A stretch of 64,000 bases of DNA from assembly GCF_019458025.1 (NCBI RefSeq), contig NZ_JAHZUY010000005.1, forward strand, positions 62,001-126,000, written 5' to 3'. Under the pieces are notes generated by a model. The model made no database searches, had not been told where the DNA came from, and saw only the letters and a program-made list of their open reading frames with translations. The stretch comes from Caldovatus aquaticus. Lineage in GTDB: Bacteria > Pseudomonadota > Alphaproteobacteria > Acetobacterales > Acetobacteraceae. Shown here piece by piece: positions 19,888 through 29,055 of the stretch. Positions within the stretch are counted from its first letter, which is position 1, and every line of letters begins with the position of its first letter. The position numbers and the translations under genes were made by a program.

Positions 19888-21246
19888 TCAGGCCTGCGCC
19901 GGGGTCGCCGTCAGCTCCTCCGGCGCCACCTCGCGCTCGGTCACCTTGGCCAGATCGAGCATGAAGTCCACGACCTTCTCCTCGAAGATCGGCGCGCGCA
20001 GGCCCTCCGCCGCCTGCGGGTTGCGGCGGAAGAACTCCATCACCTGCTGCTCCTGCCCCGGGTAACGCGCCGCCTCCTGGCGCATGGCGCGGGCCAGCTC
20101 CTCCGGCGTGACCTGGATGTTGTTGACCCGGCCGATCTCGGAGAGCAGCAGGCCGAGGCGGATGCGGCGCTCGGCGATGGCGCGGTACTCGGCGCGCAGC
20201 GTCGCTTCGTCCTTGCCCCGGTCGTCCTCGTCGAGCCGTCCGGCCTTGAGGTCGGCCTCGACGCGCTGCCAGATCTGGGCGAACTCGGCCTCCACCAGGC
20301 CCTCCGGCACCGGGAAGCTCGCCTGCTCGGCGAGCTTGTCGAGCAGCACGCGCTTGACGCGCAGGCGCGAGAGCGCGTCGTACTCCGCCTGGATCTGCTT
20401 GCGCACGAACTCCCGCAGCGCGGCGAGGTCGTCGAAGCCGAGCTTCTTCGCCAGCGCGTCGTCCACCGGCGGCACCACCGGGCGCTTGAGCGCCTTCGCC
20501 GTCACCTCGAACCGCGCCTCCTTGCCGGCGAGGTCCGCCATCCCGTAGTCGGCCGGGAAGGTGACGGTGACCGTGCGGGTCTCGCCCGGGACGATGCCCT
20601 CGAGCTGCTCGGTGAAGCCGGGGATGAAGCCGCTGCCGCCGATCTCGATCGGCATGTCGGTGGCGGAGCCGCCCGGGAAGGGCTCCCACGCCTCCGGCCC
20701 GTCGCCTTCGGCGCCCTCCTTGCGGCGCCGCCCCGTGAATTCGCAGATCACCACGTCGCCCTTGGCGGCGGGCCGCGCCTTGGGCACGTCCTCGAGGGTG
20801 CGGTTGCGCTCGGCGATCGCGGCCAGCGCCTTCTCCACCTGCTCCTCGGTCGGGCTGGCCTTCAGGCGCTCGAGCGTGATGCCGCCGAAGTCCGGCATCG
20901 GCACCTCGGGCATCACCTCGACGTCCATGCGGAACTCGAGGTCCTGGCCCTCGCCGCCGGCCTTCAGCTCGACCTTGGGCTGCAGCGCCGGGCGCAGGCC
21001 GCGGTCGCTGATCACCTGGCGGATGGCGTCGCCGACCGACTGCTCCAGCACCTCGCTCATCACCGCGGCGCCGTAGCGCTGGCGGACGATGCCCGCGGGC
21101 ACCTTGCCGGGGCGGAAGCCCGGGATGCGCAGGTCCTTGGCCAGCGCGGCGAGGCGCTTGTCCCGCTGCGCGGCGATCTCGCCGGCCGGAACCACCACCG
21201 TATAGGCCCGCTTCAGTCCCGCGGACTCGAGCTCGGTCACCTGCAT
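19888..21246 (-). CDS. tig: Trigger factor chaperone
   Basis: 452 aa from ATG 21246 (MQVTELESAGLKRAYTV). The N-terminal ribosome-binding domain has the GFRPGKVPAGIVRQRYG signature (about 45-61). The central FKBP-like prolyl isomerase domain (about 150-250) includes DVVICEFTGRR and the FIPGFTEQLEGIVPGE motif. The C-terminal helical chaperone domain ends EREVAPEELTATPAQA. It binds nascent chains at the ribosome exit. The frame continues upstream through the tRNA gene, an artefact. Unlike the common arrangement, clpP and clpX do not follow; the liv operon does. Confidence 0.95.
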   Translation of the reverse strand: MQVTELESAGLKRAYTVVVPAGEIAAQRDKRLAALAKDLRIPGFRPGKVPAGIVRQRYGAAVMSEVLEQSVGDAIRQVISDRGLRPALQPKVELKAGGEGQDLEFRMDVEVMPEVPMPDFGGITLERLKASPTEEQVEKALAAIAERNRTLEDVPKARPAAKGDVVICEFTGRRRKEGAEGDGPEAWEPFPGGSATDMPIEIGGSGFIPGFTEQLEGIVPGETRTVTVTFPADYGMADLAGKEARFEVTAKALKRPVVPPVDDALAKKLGFDDLAALREFVRKQIQAEYDALSRLRVKRVLLDKLAEQASFPVPEGLVEAEFAQIWQRVEADLKAGRLDEDDRGKDEATLRAEYRAIAERRIRLGLLLSEIGRVNNIQVTPEELARAMRQEAARYPGQEQQVMEFFRRNPQAAEGLRAPIFEEKVVDFMLDLAKVTEREVAPEELTATPAQA

Positions 21247-21317
21247 CGTCGGAGAATCCACCCTTGCCTCGCGCGCCGGGGGAGCGCGCGTCGCGCCGGA
21301 TCGCGGCCGGCCGGTGG

Positions 21318-21399
21318 TGCGGGCGGAGGGATTTGAACCCCCACGGCTTGCGCCACCGGAACCTAAATCCGGCGTGTCTGCCAGTTCCACCACGCCCGC
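21318..21399 (-). tRNA. tRNA-Leu(UAG)
   Basis: Folds as a class II tRNA of 82 nt with discriminator A. Acceptor arm GCGGGCG pairs with CGCCCGC, the anticodon stem CCGGA/TCCGG encloses TTTAGGT with anticodon TAG (21363-21365), there is a long variable arm, and the T-loop is TTCAAAT. It reads CUA leucine codons. CCA does not appear to be encoded. It lies 71 bp upstream of tig on the same strand. Confidence 0.95.
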
Positions 21400-21520
21400 C
21401 CGCCGCGCCGTCGGCCGCCCGGCCGACCCCGTCCGGCGGCAGTCGTGAAGGAGCCCGTGTAGCGCGGCCGGGCCGGAGGCGGAAGGGGCCGGACGCTCCC
21501 GCCCCGCCGGTTCCCGTCGC

Positions 21521-23926
21521 TCAGGCGCTCCCGAGCAGCGCCTGGGCGCAGGCGTCGAGGATCGCCTCCACGTCGAGACCGTACGCCCGGTAGAGGTCCG
21601 GGATGTCGCCGGCCTGGCCGAACCGGTCCACGCCGAGCGGCACCACCCGCTGCCCGCGCACCGCGCCGAGCCAGGCGTGCGCTGCCGGATGCCCGTCCAG
21701 CACCGTCACCAGCGCGCCCCCCGGCGCGAGCGGGGCGAGCAGCGCCTCGACATGGCTCGGCGGCACGCCGCGCTCGCCCGCGCGCGCCCGCCGCCGCGCG
21801 GCGAGCCAGCCCGCGTGCAGCCGGTCGGGCGAGGTGATGGCGAGCAGACCGGCGCCGGGCTCGTCCTCGCGCAGCTGGGCGAAGGCCTCCATCGCCTCCG
21901 GCGCGACCGGACCCTGGTAGGCGATGGCGATGCGCGCGCCCGGCGCCGGCGGCACCACCCAGTGCGCGCCGGCGATCACCGCGGCGGGGTCGAGCCGCCG
22001 CTCCGGCTGGGAGAGCGGCCGGGTCGAGAGCCGGAGCCAGACCGCGGAGCCGTCCGGCCGCTGCATGTGCTCGAACGCCCAGCGCATCAGGATCGCGAGC
22101 TCGTCCGCGTGCGCCGGCTCGAAGCTCGCGAGCCGGTCCTGCGCCATGCCGAGGAGCGGCGTGTTGACGCTCTGGTGCTGCCCGCCCTCGGGCGCGAGGG
22201 TGAGGCCGGAGGGGGTGCTCACCAGCAGGAAGCGCGCATCCTGGTAGCAGCCGTAGATCAGCGCATCGAGGCCGCGGTTGACGAACGGGTCGTACACCGT
22301 GCCGACGGGCAGCAGCCGCGCCCCGTAGAGGCTGTGCGAGAGCCCGAGCGCGGCGAGCACCAGGAACAGGTTCTGCTCGGCGATGCCGAGCTCGATGTGC
22401 TGGCCCGCGGGCGACATGCCCCAGCGCTGGGCGGAGGCGAGCTTGGCGTCGCGGAACACGTCGTTCTTGGTGTGCCGGTCGAAGATGCCGCGCCGGTTCA
22501 CCCAGGGGCCGAGATTGGTCGAGACCGTGACGTCCGGGCTGGTGGTGACGATGCGCGCGGCGAGCGCGGCGAGCTCGCCCTGCCCGCGCCCGATCTCGGC
22601 CAGGATGTCGCCGAACGCCGCCTGGGTGGAGAGCTTCCGCCCCGGCGCCGCCTTCGGCACCGGCAGCGCCGCGGGCACCGGCACGGCGGGCGCCGAGAGC
22701 GCTCGGCCCTCCGGCGCGAGGGGCCGGGCGAAGGGCACGGCGGCGAGGAAGGCGCGCAGCTCCTCCTCCGGCACGTCGAGGCCCTCGAACGGGTCCCATT
22801 CGTGGCCGTCGCGGATGTTCATGCTGCGCTTGAACTCGGCCATCTGCTCCGGCGTCATCAGGCCGGCGTGATTGTCCTTGTGGCCGGCGAAGGGCAGGCC
22901 CATGCCCTTGATGGTGTAGGCGATGAAGCAGGTGGGCTGGTCCGAGGCCGCGGCCTGGGCGTGGAAGGCCTCGAGCAGCGTCTCGATGTCGTGCCCGCCG
23001 AGATTGGTCATCAGGGCGTGCAGCTCCGCGTCCGAGAGCGGATCGATGATCGCCCGCACGCCCTCCGCCCGGCCGAGATCGGCGAGCAGCGCGTTGCGCC
23101 AGGCGGCGCCGCCCTGGAAGGTGAGCGCGGCGTAGAGGCTGTTCGGGCACTCGTCGATCCAGCGCCGGAGCGCCTCGCCCCCCGGGCGCGCGAAGGCGGC
23201 CCGCAGGCGCCGGCCGTACTTCAGCGTGACGACGTTCCAGCCCATGTCGCGGAACAGGCCCTCGATGCGGCCGAACAGGCGGTCGGGCACGACGGAATCG
23301 AGGCTCTGGCGGTTGTAGTCCACCACCCACCAGAGGTTGCGCACGTCGTGCTTCCAGCCCTCGAGCAGGGCCTCGTAGATGTTGCCCTCGTCGAGCTCGG
23401 CGTCGCCGACCACGGCGACGTGCCGTCCCGCGGGGATGTCGGGCCGCGCGAGGCCGTGCAGGCGGACGTAGTCCTGCACCAGGCTGCCGAAGGTGGTCAT
23501 GGCGACACCGAGGCCGACCGAGCCGGTGGAGAAGTCCACCTCCGGCCCGTCCTTGACGCGCGAGGGATAGGGCTGGATGCCGCCGAACTGCCGCAGGGTG
23601 GCGAGCCGCTCCCGCGTCTGCCGCCCGAGCAGGTAGTTCACGGCGTGGAACACCGGCCCGGCGTGCGGCTTCACCGCCACCCGGTCCTGCGGCCGCAGCA
23701 CCTCGAAGTAGAGCGCGGCCAGGATCGAGATCACCGAGGCGCAGGAGGCCTGATGGCCGCCCACCTTGAGCCCGTCGCGGTTGGGGCGGACGTGGTTCGC
23801 GTGGTGGATCATCCAGGCGGAGAGCCAGAGCAGCTTGCGCTCGAGCGCGCGCAGGGCGCGCAGGCGGCCGGCGTCCTCGCCCGGCGTCCCGGCCGGCGCC
23901 GGCCTGCGCTGCGCAACGACGGTCAT
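21521..23926 (-). CDS. AceE/transketolase-like thiamine diphosphate enzyme
   Basis: 801 aa, shorter than AceE (about 890 aa). The N-terminal half has GGHQAS (56-61) and the ThDP motif GDAELDEGN (174-182) through DYNRQSLD (203-210), which corresponds to the AceE rather than the classical transketolase version. The central pyrimidine-binding domain has IELGIAEQNLFLVLAALG, and a C-terminal transketolase-like domain follows. The likely role is decarboxylation of a 2-oxo acid or a related ketol transfer; the substrate is not clear. No lipoyl E2 or E3 gene is adjacent, which argues against a housekeeping pyruvate dehydrogenase E1. It stands as a single gene. Confidence 0.75.
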   Translation of the reverse strand: MTVVAQRRPAPAGTPGEDAGRLRALRALERKLLWLSAWMIHHANHVRPNRDGLKVGGHQASCASVISILAALYFEVLRPQDRVAVKPHAGPVFHAVNYLLGRQTRERLATLRQFGGIQPYPSRVKDGPEVDFSTGSVGLGVAMTTFGSLVQDYVRLHGLARPDIPAGRHVAVVGDAELDEGNIYEALLEGWKHDVRNLWWVVDYNRQSLDSVVPDRLFGRIEGLFRDMGWNVVTLKYGRRLRAAFARPGGEALRRWIDECPNSLYAALTFQGGAAWRNALLADLGRAEGVRAIIDPLSDAELHALMTNLGGHDIETLLEAFHAQAAASDQPTCFIAYTIKGMGLPFAGHKDNHAGLMTPEQMAEFKRSMNIRDGHEWDPFEGLDVPEEELRAFLAAVPFARPLAPEGRALSAPAVPVPAALPVPKAAPGRKLSTQAAFGDILAEIGRGQGELAALAARIVTTSPDVTVSTNLGPWVNRRGIFDRHTKNDVFRDAKLASAQRWGMSPAGQHIELGIAEQNLFLVLAALGLSHSLYGARLLPVGTVYDPFVNRGLDALIYGCYQDARFLLVSTPSGLTLAPEGGQHQSVNTPLLGMAQDRLASFEPAHADELAILMRWAFEHMQRPDGSAVWLRLSTRPLSQPERRLDPAAVIAGAHWVVPPAPGARIAIAYQGPVAPEAMEAFAQLREDEPGAGLLAITSPDRLHAGWLAARRRARAGERGVPPSHVEALLAPLAPGGALVTVLDGHPAAHAWLGAVRGQRVVPLGVDRFGQAGDIPDLYRAYGLDVEAILDACAQALLGSA

Positions 23927-24058
23927 GCGATGTCCTCCACCTCCGGCGCGGGGGATGCCCGGCGAAGCGCGCCCATCATAGCGGCCCGCGCGCGGCGGCG
24001 GGAACGGACGCGCGGCGGCCGCTTCCCCCTGCCGCGCCGCGCCCTGGCCCCGGCGGCC

Positions 24059-25543
24059 TCAGCCCCAGCCCCGCGCCAGGCGCCTCAGCGCCGTCGCCGC
24101 CGGGCGCTTGCCCTCGCCCACGTAGTCCTCGTGGTAGTCCTCGATCTTCGCCGGGTCGTAGAGGTAGTTGACCATCAGCCCGGCGCTCTCGCGCAGGCCC
24201 TTCTCGGAGACGTCGGCCTTCCAGTTGATCCGCTCGATGCGCGCGCCGTTGGAGAGGTGGAAGTGCGCCACCGGGTCGCGCGCGCGCTTTGGGTCGCGCG
24301 GGTCGCTCTCGGCGAGCAGGTAGCGGGCGCAGAGGCGGGTCAGCACCGGCTCCAGCACCTTCGCCAGCGCCTCGTCGCGGTGCCAGCCGCGGCGCGCGAG
24401 CAGGCGGCGCAGCGCCTGCGCGCCCCCGGACGGCGGCATCGTGCCGGCGGGCGCGGCCCCCGGCCCTGCCGCCGCCCCCTCCGGCGCCGGCAGGGCGGGC
24501 GGCGGCGGCGCCGCCGCGAGCAGCGCCTCCGCCTCGGCCTCGGAGAGCAGCCTCGGGTCCTCGGCGAGCGCGTGCTCGAGCCAGCGGCAGAAGCCCGGGA
24601 TCGGCGAGAGCGTCGCGAAGGTCTTGAGGTTGCGGAACTCGGCGCCGAGCAGCGCGACGACGCGCTTGATGAGGAAATTGCCGAAGGAGATTCCGGCGAG
24701 GCCGCGCTGGCAGTTGTTGATCGAGTAGAAGATCGCGGTGTCGGCCTCGCGCGGATCGAGCAGGGGCGCCTTCTCGTCGAGCAGGCGCTGCACGCTTCCC
24801 GCCATGCCCTCGACGAGGGCCACCTCGACGAAGATCAGCGGCTCGTCCGGCATGCGCGGATGGAAGAAGGCGTAGCAGCGCCGGTCGGAGTCGAGCCGGT
24901 TCTTGAGGTCGCGCCAGGTGCGGATGCGGTGCACCGCCTCGTAGCCGACCAGCTTCTCGAGCAGCGAGGCCGGCGAGGACCAGTCGATGCGCCGCAGGTC
25001 GAGGAAGCCGACGTCGAACCAGCTGGCGAGCAGCGACTTGAGGTCGGCCTCCAGCGCCGCGAGCAGCGGGTCGCCGTTGGCCGCGCGCAGCAGATGGGCG
25101 CGCAGGTTGACCAGGAACTTCACCCCGTCCGGGATGGTGGTGAACTGCGTCAGGAGGCGCAGGCGCGGCGGCTCCAGCGCGCGGCGGAGCTGGGCCTGCG
25201 CGGCGGAGCGCTCGGCCCGGTCGCGCGCCGCCTGGACGCGCTCGATGGCACGCGCCACCATCTCCGGATCGGAGTCAAAGCCGGCGAGCGCGCGCAGGAA
25301 GGCAAGGCGCCCGGCCTCGTCGGCGGCGAGGTATTCCTGGGCCAGCCGGGCGGCGCGGTTGCGCGCCGAGACCTCGCCGCCGCGCCCGTCGAGGCAGGCG
25401 CGCATCTGCGCCTCGATCCCCTCCTCGGCGCCGCCCGCCACCGCCGAGGCCATGTCGCGCCAGAGGCTGGCGACACGCCGCAGCGCCCGGTCGAACAGGC
25501 CGATCTGCTCGGGCTGGGAAGTCGGGATGGCGATGTCCGACAT
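24059..25543 (-). CDS. Malonyl-CoA decarboxylase
   Basis: 494 aa from ATG 25543 (MSDIAIPTSQPEQ). The N-terminal helical domain is followed by the GNAT-like catalytic domain. The family motif YSINNCQRGLAGISFGNF begins at about residue 273, and DPVAHFHLSNGARIERINW carries the catalytic His. It converts malonyl-CoA to acetyl-CoA and CO2. An Ala/Pro-rich insertion of roughly 35 residues (around 335-370) sits inside the catalytic domain, unusual for the family. It has no malonate transporter or MatB neighbour. The frame extends upstream to 25708, but the added residues are not family-like. Confidence 0.9.
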   Translation of the reverse strand: MSDIAIPTSQPEQIGLFDRALRRVASLWRDMASAVAGGAEEGIEAQMRACLDGRGGEVSARNRAARLAQEYLAADEAGRLAFLRALAGFDSDPEMVARAIERVQAARDRAERSAAQAQLRRALEPPRLRLLTQFTTIPDGVKFLVNLRAHLLRAANGDPLLAALEADLKSLLASWFDVGFLDLRRIDWSSPASLLEKLVGYEAVHRIRTWRDLKNRLDSDRRCYAFFHPRMPDEPLIFVEVALVEGMAGSVQRLLDEKAPLLDPREADTAIFYSINNCQRGLAGISFGNFLIKRVVALLGAEFRNLKTFATLSPIPGFCRWLEHALAEDPRLLSEAEAEALLAAAPPPPALPAPEGAAAGPGAAPAGTMPPSGGAQALRRLLARRGWHRDEALAKVLEPVLTRLCARYLLAESDPRDPKRARDPVAHFHLSNGARIERINWKADVSEKGLRESAGLMVNYLYDPAKIEDYHEDYVGEGKRPAATALRRLARGWG

Positions 25544-25569
25544 GCGGCCCCTCACGCTGATCGTCGTCC

Positions 25570-27102
25570 TCACCGGATGTAACCTAGCGCAACGCGGCGT
25601 GAAGGACAGGCGCCGTCCACGGCGGACAGCGCCGCCGGCAGGAAGTTGATGAGGTCCTCCGCGATCAGGCCCTGCGGTTGCTGCAACGCAGCGGCGCCCT
25701 GCAGCCACGCCCCGGCGCAGGCCGCCTCGAACGGCGCCATGCCGCGGGCGAGCAGCGCGCCGATGATGCCGGCCAGCACGTCGCCGCTGCCCGCCGTGGC
25801 GAGGGAAGACGGGGCATTGGCGTTGATCGCGACCCGCCCGTCCGGGGCGGCGATCACCGTGTCCGGCCCCTTGAGCAGCACCGCCGCGCCGGTCAGCGCG
25901 GCGGCGCGGCGCGCGGCGGCGGGCTTGTCGCCGCCGACCGGGCCGAAGACGCGGGCGTACTCCCCCTCATGCGGGGTGAGGACGGCGGCGCCGCGCAGCG
26001 CCTCGGGTGCGTCCGCGCACGCGGTGATCGCCCCGGCATCGGCCAGCACCTGGCGCCCCCCGGCCGCGAGGAGCCGGCGCAGCGCGGCGCGGGTGGCCGG
26101 CTCCGGGGCGAGGCCGGGGCCGATCACCCAGGCGCGGCGCCGCGCATCGGCGAGCAGCGCGGCGAGCGGCTCCTCGGTGACGATCGTGCCCGGCTCGCCG
26201 GCGCGGCAGGCGGCGGCCGAGGCGGCGTCCGGCGCGGCGATCGTCACCAGCCCCGCGCCCGCCCGCCGCGCCGCGCCGGCGACCAGCCGCGCGGCGCCGG
26301 TCATCGCCGGCCCGCCGACGACGGTGAGGTGGCCACGCGCGTATTTGTGCACCGCGGCCCCATGCTCCGGCAGCCGCCAGAGCGCGCCCGGGAGGTTGAC
26401 GAAGCTGCGCGGCGCGACCGCGGCGAGCACCGCGGCGGGCAGGCCGATGTCGGCGAGCAGCGTCTCGCCGCAGAGGATGCGCCCGGGCAGCAGCAGGTGC
26501 CCGGGCTTGAGCCGGAAGAAGGTGACGGTGAGCGCGGCCTGCGGCGCGACGCCGCGCACCTGCCCGGTCGCGCCGTCCACGCCCGAGGGCACGTCCACCG
26601 CGAGCACCGCGCGGCCGGCGCAGGCGGCGAGCGTCGCCGCCACGACTCCCTCCACCGGCCGGGCCAGGCCGGCGCCGAACACCGCGTCGATGACCAGCGC
26701 GGCGCGCGCCACCGCCTCGGGCCCGAACGGCACCGTCGGTCCGCGCCAGCGCGCCGCCGCCGCCGCCGCGTCGGAGCCGGCGCGCGGCGGGGCGAGCGCG
26801 GCCACCGCGACCGGCCAGCCGGCTTGCTCCAAAAGCCGCGCCGCGACATAGCCGTCGCCGCCGTTGTTGCCGGGCCCGGCCAGCACCACGGTCGGGCCGG
26901 GCCGGAAGCGGCGCAGGGCGGCGCGGGCGACCGCGCGCCCGGCCGCCTCCATCAGCGCGAGGCCGGACACGCCGCCGGCGATCGCCAGCGCGTCGGCGCG
27001 CGCCATCTCCTCCGGCGTCAGCAGCTCGGGCGGGAGCGACGGCGCCGGGACGGCCGGATCGCTCCCGGCGGCGCCGATCGGGGGGACGGAACGACGGGTC
27101 AC
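25570..27102 (-). CDS. nnr: Bifunctional NAD(P)HX epimerase/dehydratase
   Basis: 510 aa. The N-terminal YjeF epimerase domain (about 30-235) has LAGPGNNGGDGYVAARLL and VDVPSGVDG. The C-terminal ribokinase-like ADP/ATP-dependent dehydratase domain (about 245-500) has LTPHEGEYARVFG and NAPSSLATAGSGDVLAGIIG. Together they repair hydrated NADH and NADPH. The first 25 or so residues are Pro/Ala-rich and a later start is possible. Its stop lies just 26 bp before the malonyl-CoA decarboxylase start, so cotranscription is likely. Confidence 0.93.
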   Translation of the reverse strand: MTRRSVPPIGAAGSDPAVPAPSLPPELLTPEEMARADALAIAGGVSGLALMEAAGRAVARAALRRFRPGPTVVLAGPGNNGGDGYVAARLLEQAGWPVAVAALAPPRAGSDAAAAAARWRGPTVPFGPEAVARAALVIDAVFGAGLARPVEGVVAATLAACAGRAVLAVDVPSGVDGATGQVRGVAPQAALTVTFFRLKPGHLLLPGRILCGETLLADIGLPAAVLAAVAPRSFVNLPGALWRLPEHGAAVHKYARGHLTVVGGPAMTGAARLVAGAARRAGAGLVTIAAPDAASAAACRAGEPGTIVTEEPLAALLADARRRAWVIGPGLAPEPATRAALRRLLAAGGRQVLADAGAITACADAPEALRGAAVLTPHEGEYARVFGPVGGDKPAAARRAAALTGAAVLLKGPDTVIAAPDGRVAINANAPSSLATAGSGDVLAGIIGALLARGMAPFEAACAGAWLQGAAALQQPQGLIAEDLINFLPAALSAVDGACPSRRVALGYIR

Positions 27103-27181
27103 GGCTCAGCCTCCTGGCGGCCGCGGCGGCCGCGCGGGCGAGGCGCCTCCCGGCCGGCCGCGCCTCCCGCCGGCCCCTGCC

Positions 27182-28162
27182 CTACTGCGGCTGCACCCCG
27201 GCGGCGCGGAGGATCGCCGTGTAGCGCTCCACCCCTTCGCGCACCAGCGCCATCACCTGCTCCGGCGTGTCATAGCCGTCACGCGGCGTGACGCCCGCCA
27301 TCTCGCGCAGCTTGTCGGCGTTCTGCCGGATCGCCTGGCGGAAGGCGGCGCCGAGGCTGGCGAGGACCGGCGCGGGCGTGCCGGCGGGGGCGAGGATGGG
27401 GAAGAACTCCTCGTGGATCAGCCGCGGCAGGCCGGCTTCCGGCGCCGAAGGCACGTCGGGCAGCACCGGGCTGCGGGTCTCGGCCAGCACTGCGAGCGCG
27501 CGCAGGCCGCCGCCGCGGATCTGGCCGATCGAGGAGGCCATGGTCGGGGTGCCGAACTGCGACTCGCCGCTCACCAGCGCCGCCACGCCGGGCCCGCCGC
27601 CGCGGTAGTGCACGATCTCGACCTCGACCCCGGTGAGGCTGCGGAACAGCTCGCCCGCCACATGCACGCCGCTGCCGAGGCCGGCGGAGGCGAAGTTGTA
27701 GCGCCCCGGATTGGCCCGCAGCAGGGCCACCAGCTCCTGCGCGGTCTGCACCGGCAGGCGCGGATTGACCGCCAGCACGTGCGGCGAGAAGCCGGCCACC
27801 GCCACGCCCGCGAAGTCGTTCACCGCGTCGTAGGGCATGCGCGCGACGATCGCCGGGACCGTGGCGTGGGCGCTGTTGATCAGCACCGTGTGGCCATCGG
27901 CCGGCGAGCGCGCGACATGTTCGGCGCCGACCATGCTGCCGGCGCCCGCCCGGTTCTCCACCACCAGCGGCTGGCCGAGGGCCTGGCTCACCGATTCGGT
28001 CAGGATCCGGCCCACGATGTCGTTCGAGCCGCCGGGCGCGAAGGGAACGATCAGGCGGACGGGACGCGTCGGCCGCCAGGCGGGGGCGCTCTGCGCGCGT
28101 ACCACCGCCGGGGCGAGGCCGGCGGCGAGGGCAAGGGCGAGGGCTTGGCGGCGATGCGGCAT
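27182..28162 (-). CDS. Bug/TctC-family periplasmic solute-binding protein
   Basis: 326 aa from ATG 28162, preceded by GGAG. Signal peptide about 1-23 (RRQALALALAAGLAPAVVRA). The mature protein has RPVRLIVPFAPGGSNDIVGR, the near-invariant opening of Bug proteins, then VVENRAGAGSMVGAEHVARS and GLPRLIHEEFFPILAPAGTP. Bug proteins bind carboxylates or other small acids for tripartite tricarboxylate transporters. No TctA/TctB gene is nearby, as is common for orphan Bug genes. Confidence 0.9.
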   Translation of the reverse strand: MPHRRQALALALAAGLAPAVVRAQSAPAWRPTRPVRLIVPFAPGGSNDIVGRILTESVSQALGQPLVVENRAGAGSMVGAEHVARSPADGHTVLINSAHATVPAIVARMPYDAVNDFAGVAVAGFSPHVLAVNPRLPVQTAQELVALLRANPGRYNFASAGLGSGVHVAGELFRSLTGVEVEIVHYRGGGPGVAALVSGESQFGTPTMASSIGQIRGGGLRALAVLAETRSPVLPDVPSAPEAGLPRLIHEEFFPILAPAGTPAPVLASLGAAFRQAIRQNADKLREMAGVTPRDGYDTPEQVMALVREGVERYTAILRAAGVQPQ

Positions 28163-28398
28163 GCGGGCGTCTCCTTGGCTGTTGGGTGCGCCGCGCTGGC
28201 GCCGCGCGGGGACCGGCGCGCAGCACGTCGTTGCCGCCCCCATGCTTAGCCCGATCCGCCGCCGGCGCCAGACCCGGCGTGGATCGCCGGCGCCTGCCGC
28301 GCTATCAGGGCGGCTCGGGGCGGCGCGGCCGCCGCCCGGCGCCGTCGCCGCGGCCGGGGGCGGGGGAGCGGCGCCGCAAAGGGGCACGGGCATTCCGC

Positions 28399-29049
28399 AT
28401 GGCCTTCGTGGTGGCGGTGGCACAGCGCAAGGGCGGAGCGGGGAAGTCCACCGTCGCGGCGACGCTCGCCACCGCGCTCGCGGCGGCGGGGGCGCGCGTG
28501 GCGCTGCTCGACACCGATCCGCAGGGCACGCTCGCCCGCTGGCATGCCGAGCGGTGCCGGGCGCAGGGCGGGCGCGGCGCGCCGCACCCGCTGGTCTTCG
28601 ACGCCCCGGCGGGCTGGCGGGTCGGCGGCGCGCTGGACCGGCTGCGCCGGGGCGCAGGCGCCGAGGTCGTGCTGCTCGACACCCCGCCGCACGACGACAC
28701 GGACGCCCGGCTCGCGATCCGCAACGCGGACCTGGTGCTGGTGCCGCTGCAGCCCTCGCCGGCCGACCTCTGGGCGACCGAGGCGACGCTGGGGCTGGCG
28801 GCGGCCGAGCGGCGGCCGGTGCGGCTGGTGCTGAACCGCGTCCCGGCGGCCGGCCGGCTCGCGCCGCAGATCGCGGCCGAGATCGCCCGGCGCGGGCTGC
28901 CGCTGCTCGAGACGACGCTCGGCAACCGCAGCGCCTATGCCAGCGCCTTCGCTTGGGGCCTCGGGGTGGTGGAGGCGGCGCCGCGCAGCGTCGCGGCGGA
29001 GGAGGCGCGCCGGCTGGCTGCGGCGGTCGCGGCGCTCGGAGGAGGGTGA
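28399..29049 (+). CDS. ParA/MinD-like ATPase
   Basis: 216 aa. Deviant Walker A QRKGGAGKST (10-18), switch II VVLLDTPPHDD, and a mid-protein VLVPLQPSPADLWA segment. This is the compact ParA form without a DNA-binding N-terminal domain, often called ParA-like or VirC1/Soj-like. No parB partner or centromere-like repeat lies beside it, so its cargo is unknown. The frame is open upstream, but ATG 28399 begins the conserved beta strand directly. The next gene starts six bases after its stop. Confidence 0.85.
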   Translation: MAFVVAVAQRKGGAGKSTVAATLATALAAAGARVALLDTDPQGTLARWHAERCRAQGGRGAPHPLVFDAPAGWRVGGALDRLRRGAGAEVVLLDTPPHDDTDARLAIRNADLVLVPLQPSPADLWATEATLGLAAAERRPVRLVLNRVPAAGRLAPQIAAEIARRGLPLLETTLGNRSAYASAFAWGLGVVEAAPRSVAAEEARRLAAAVAALGGG

Positions 29050-29055
29050 AGAGAG

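Noticed and set aside
21247-21393. N-terminal extension of trigger factor reading MVELADTPDLG
   Set aside because: This is the translated tRNA-Leu gene, a well-known artefact.
21677-25582. Rightward frame of 1,301 codons
   Set aside because: Antisense to the AceE-like and malonyl-CoA decarboxylase genes, with no recognisable domain.
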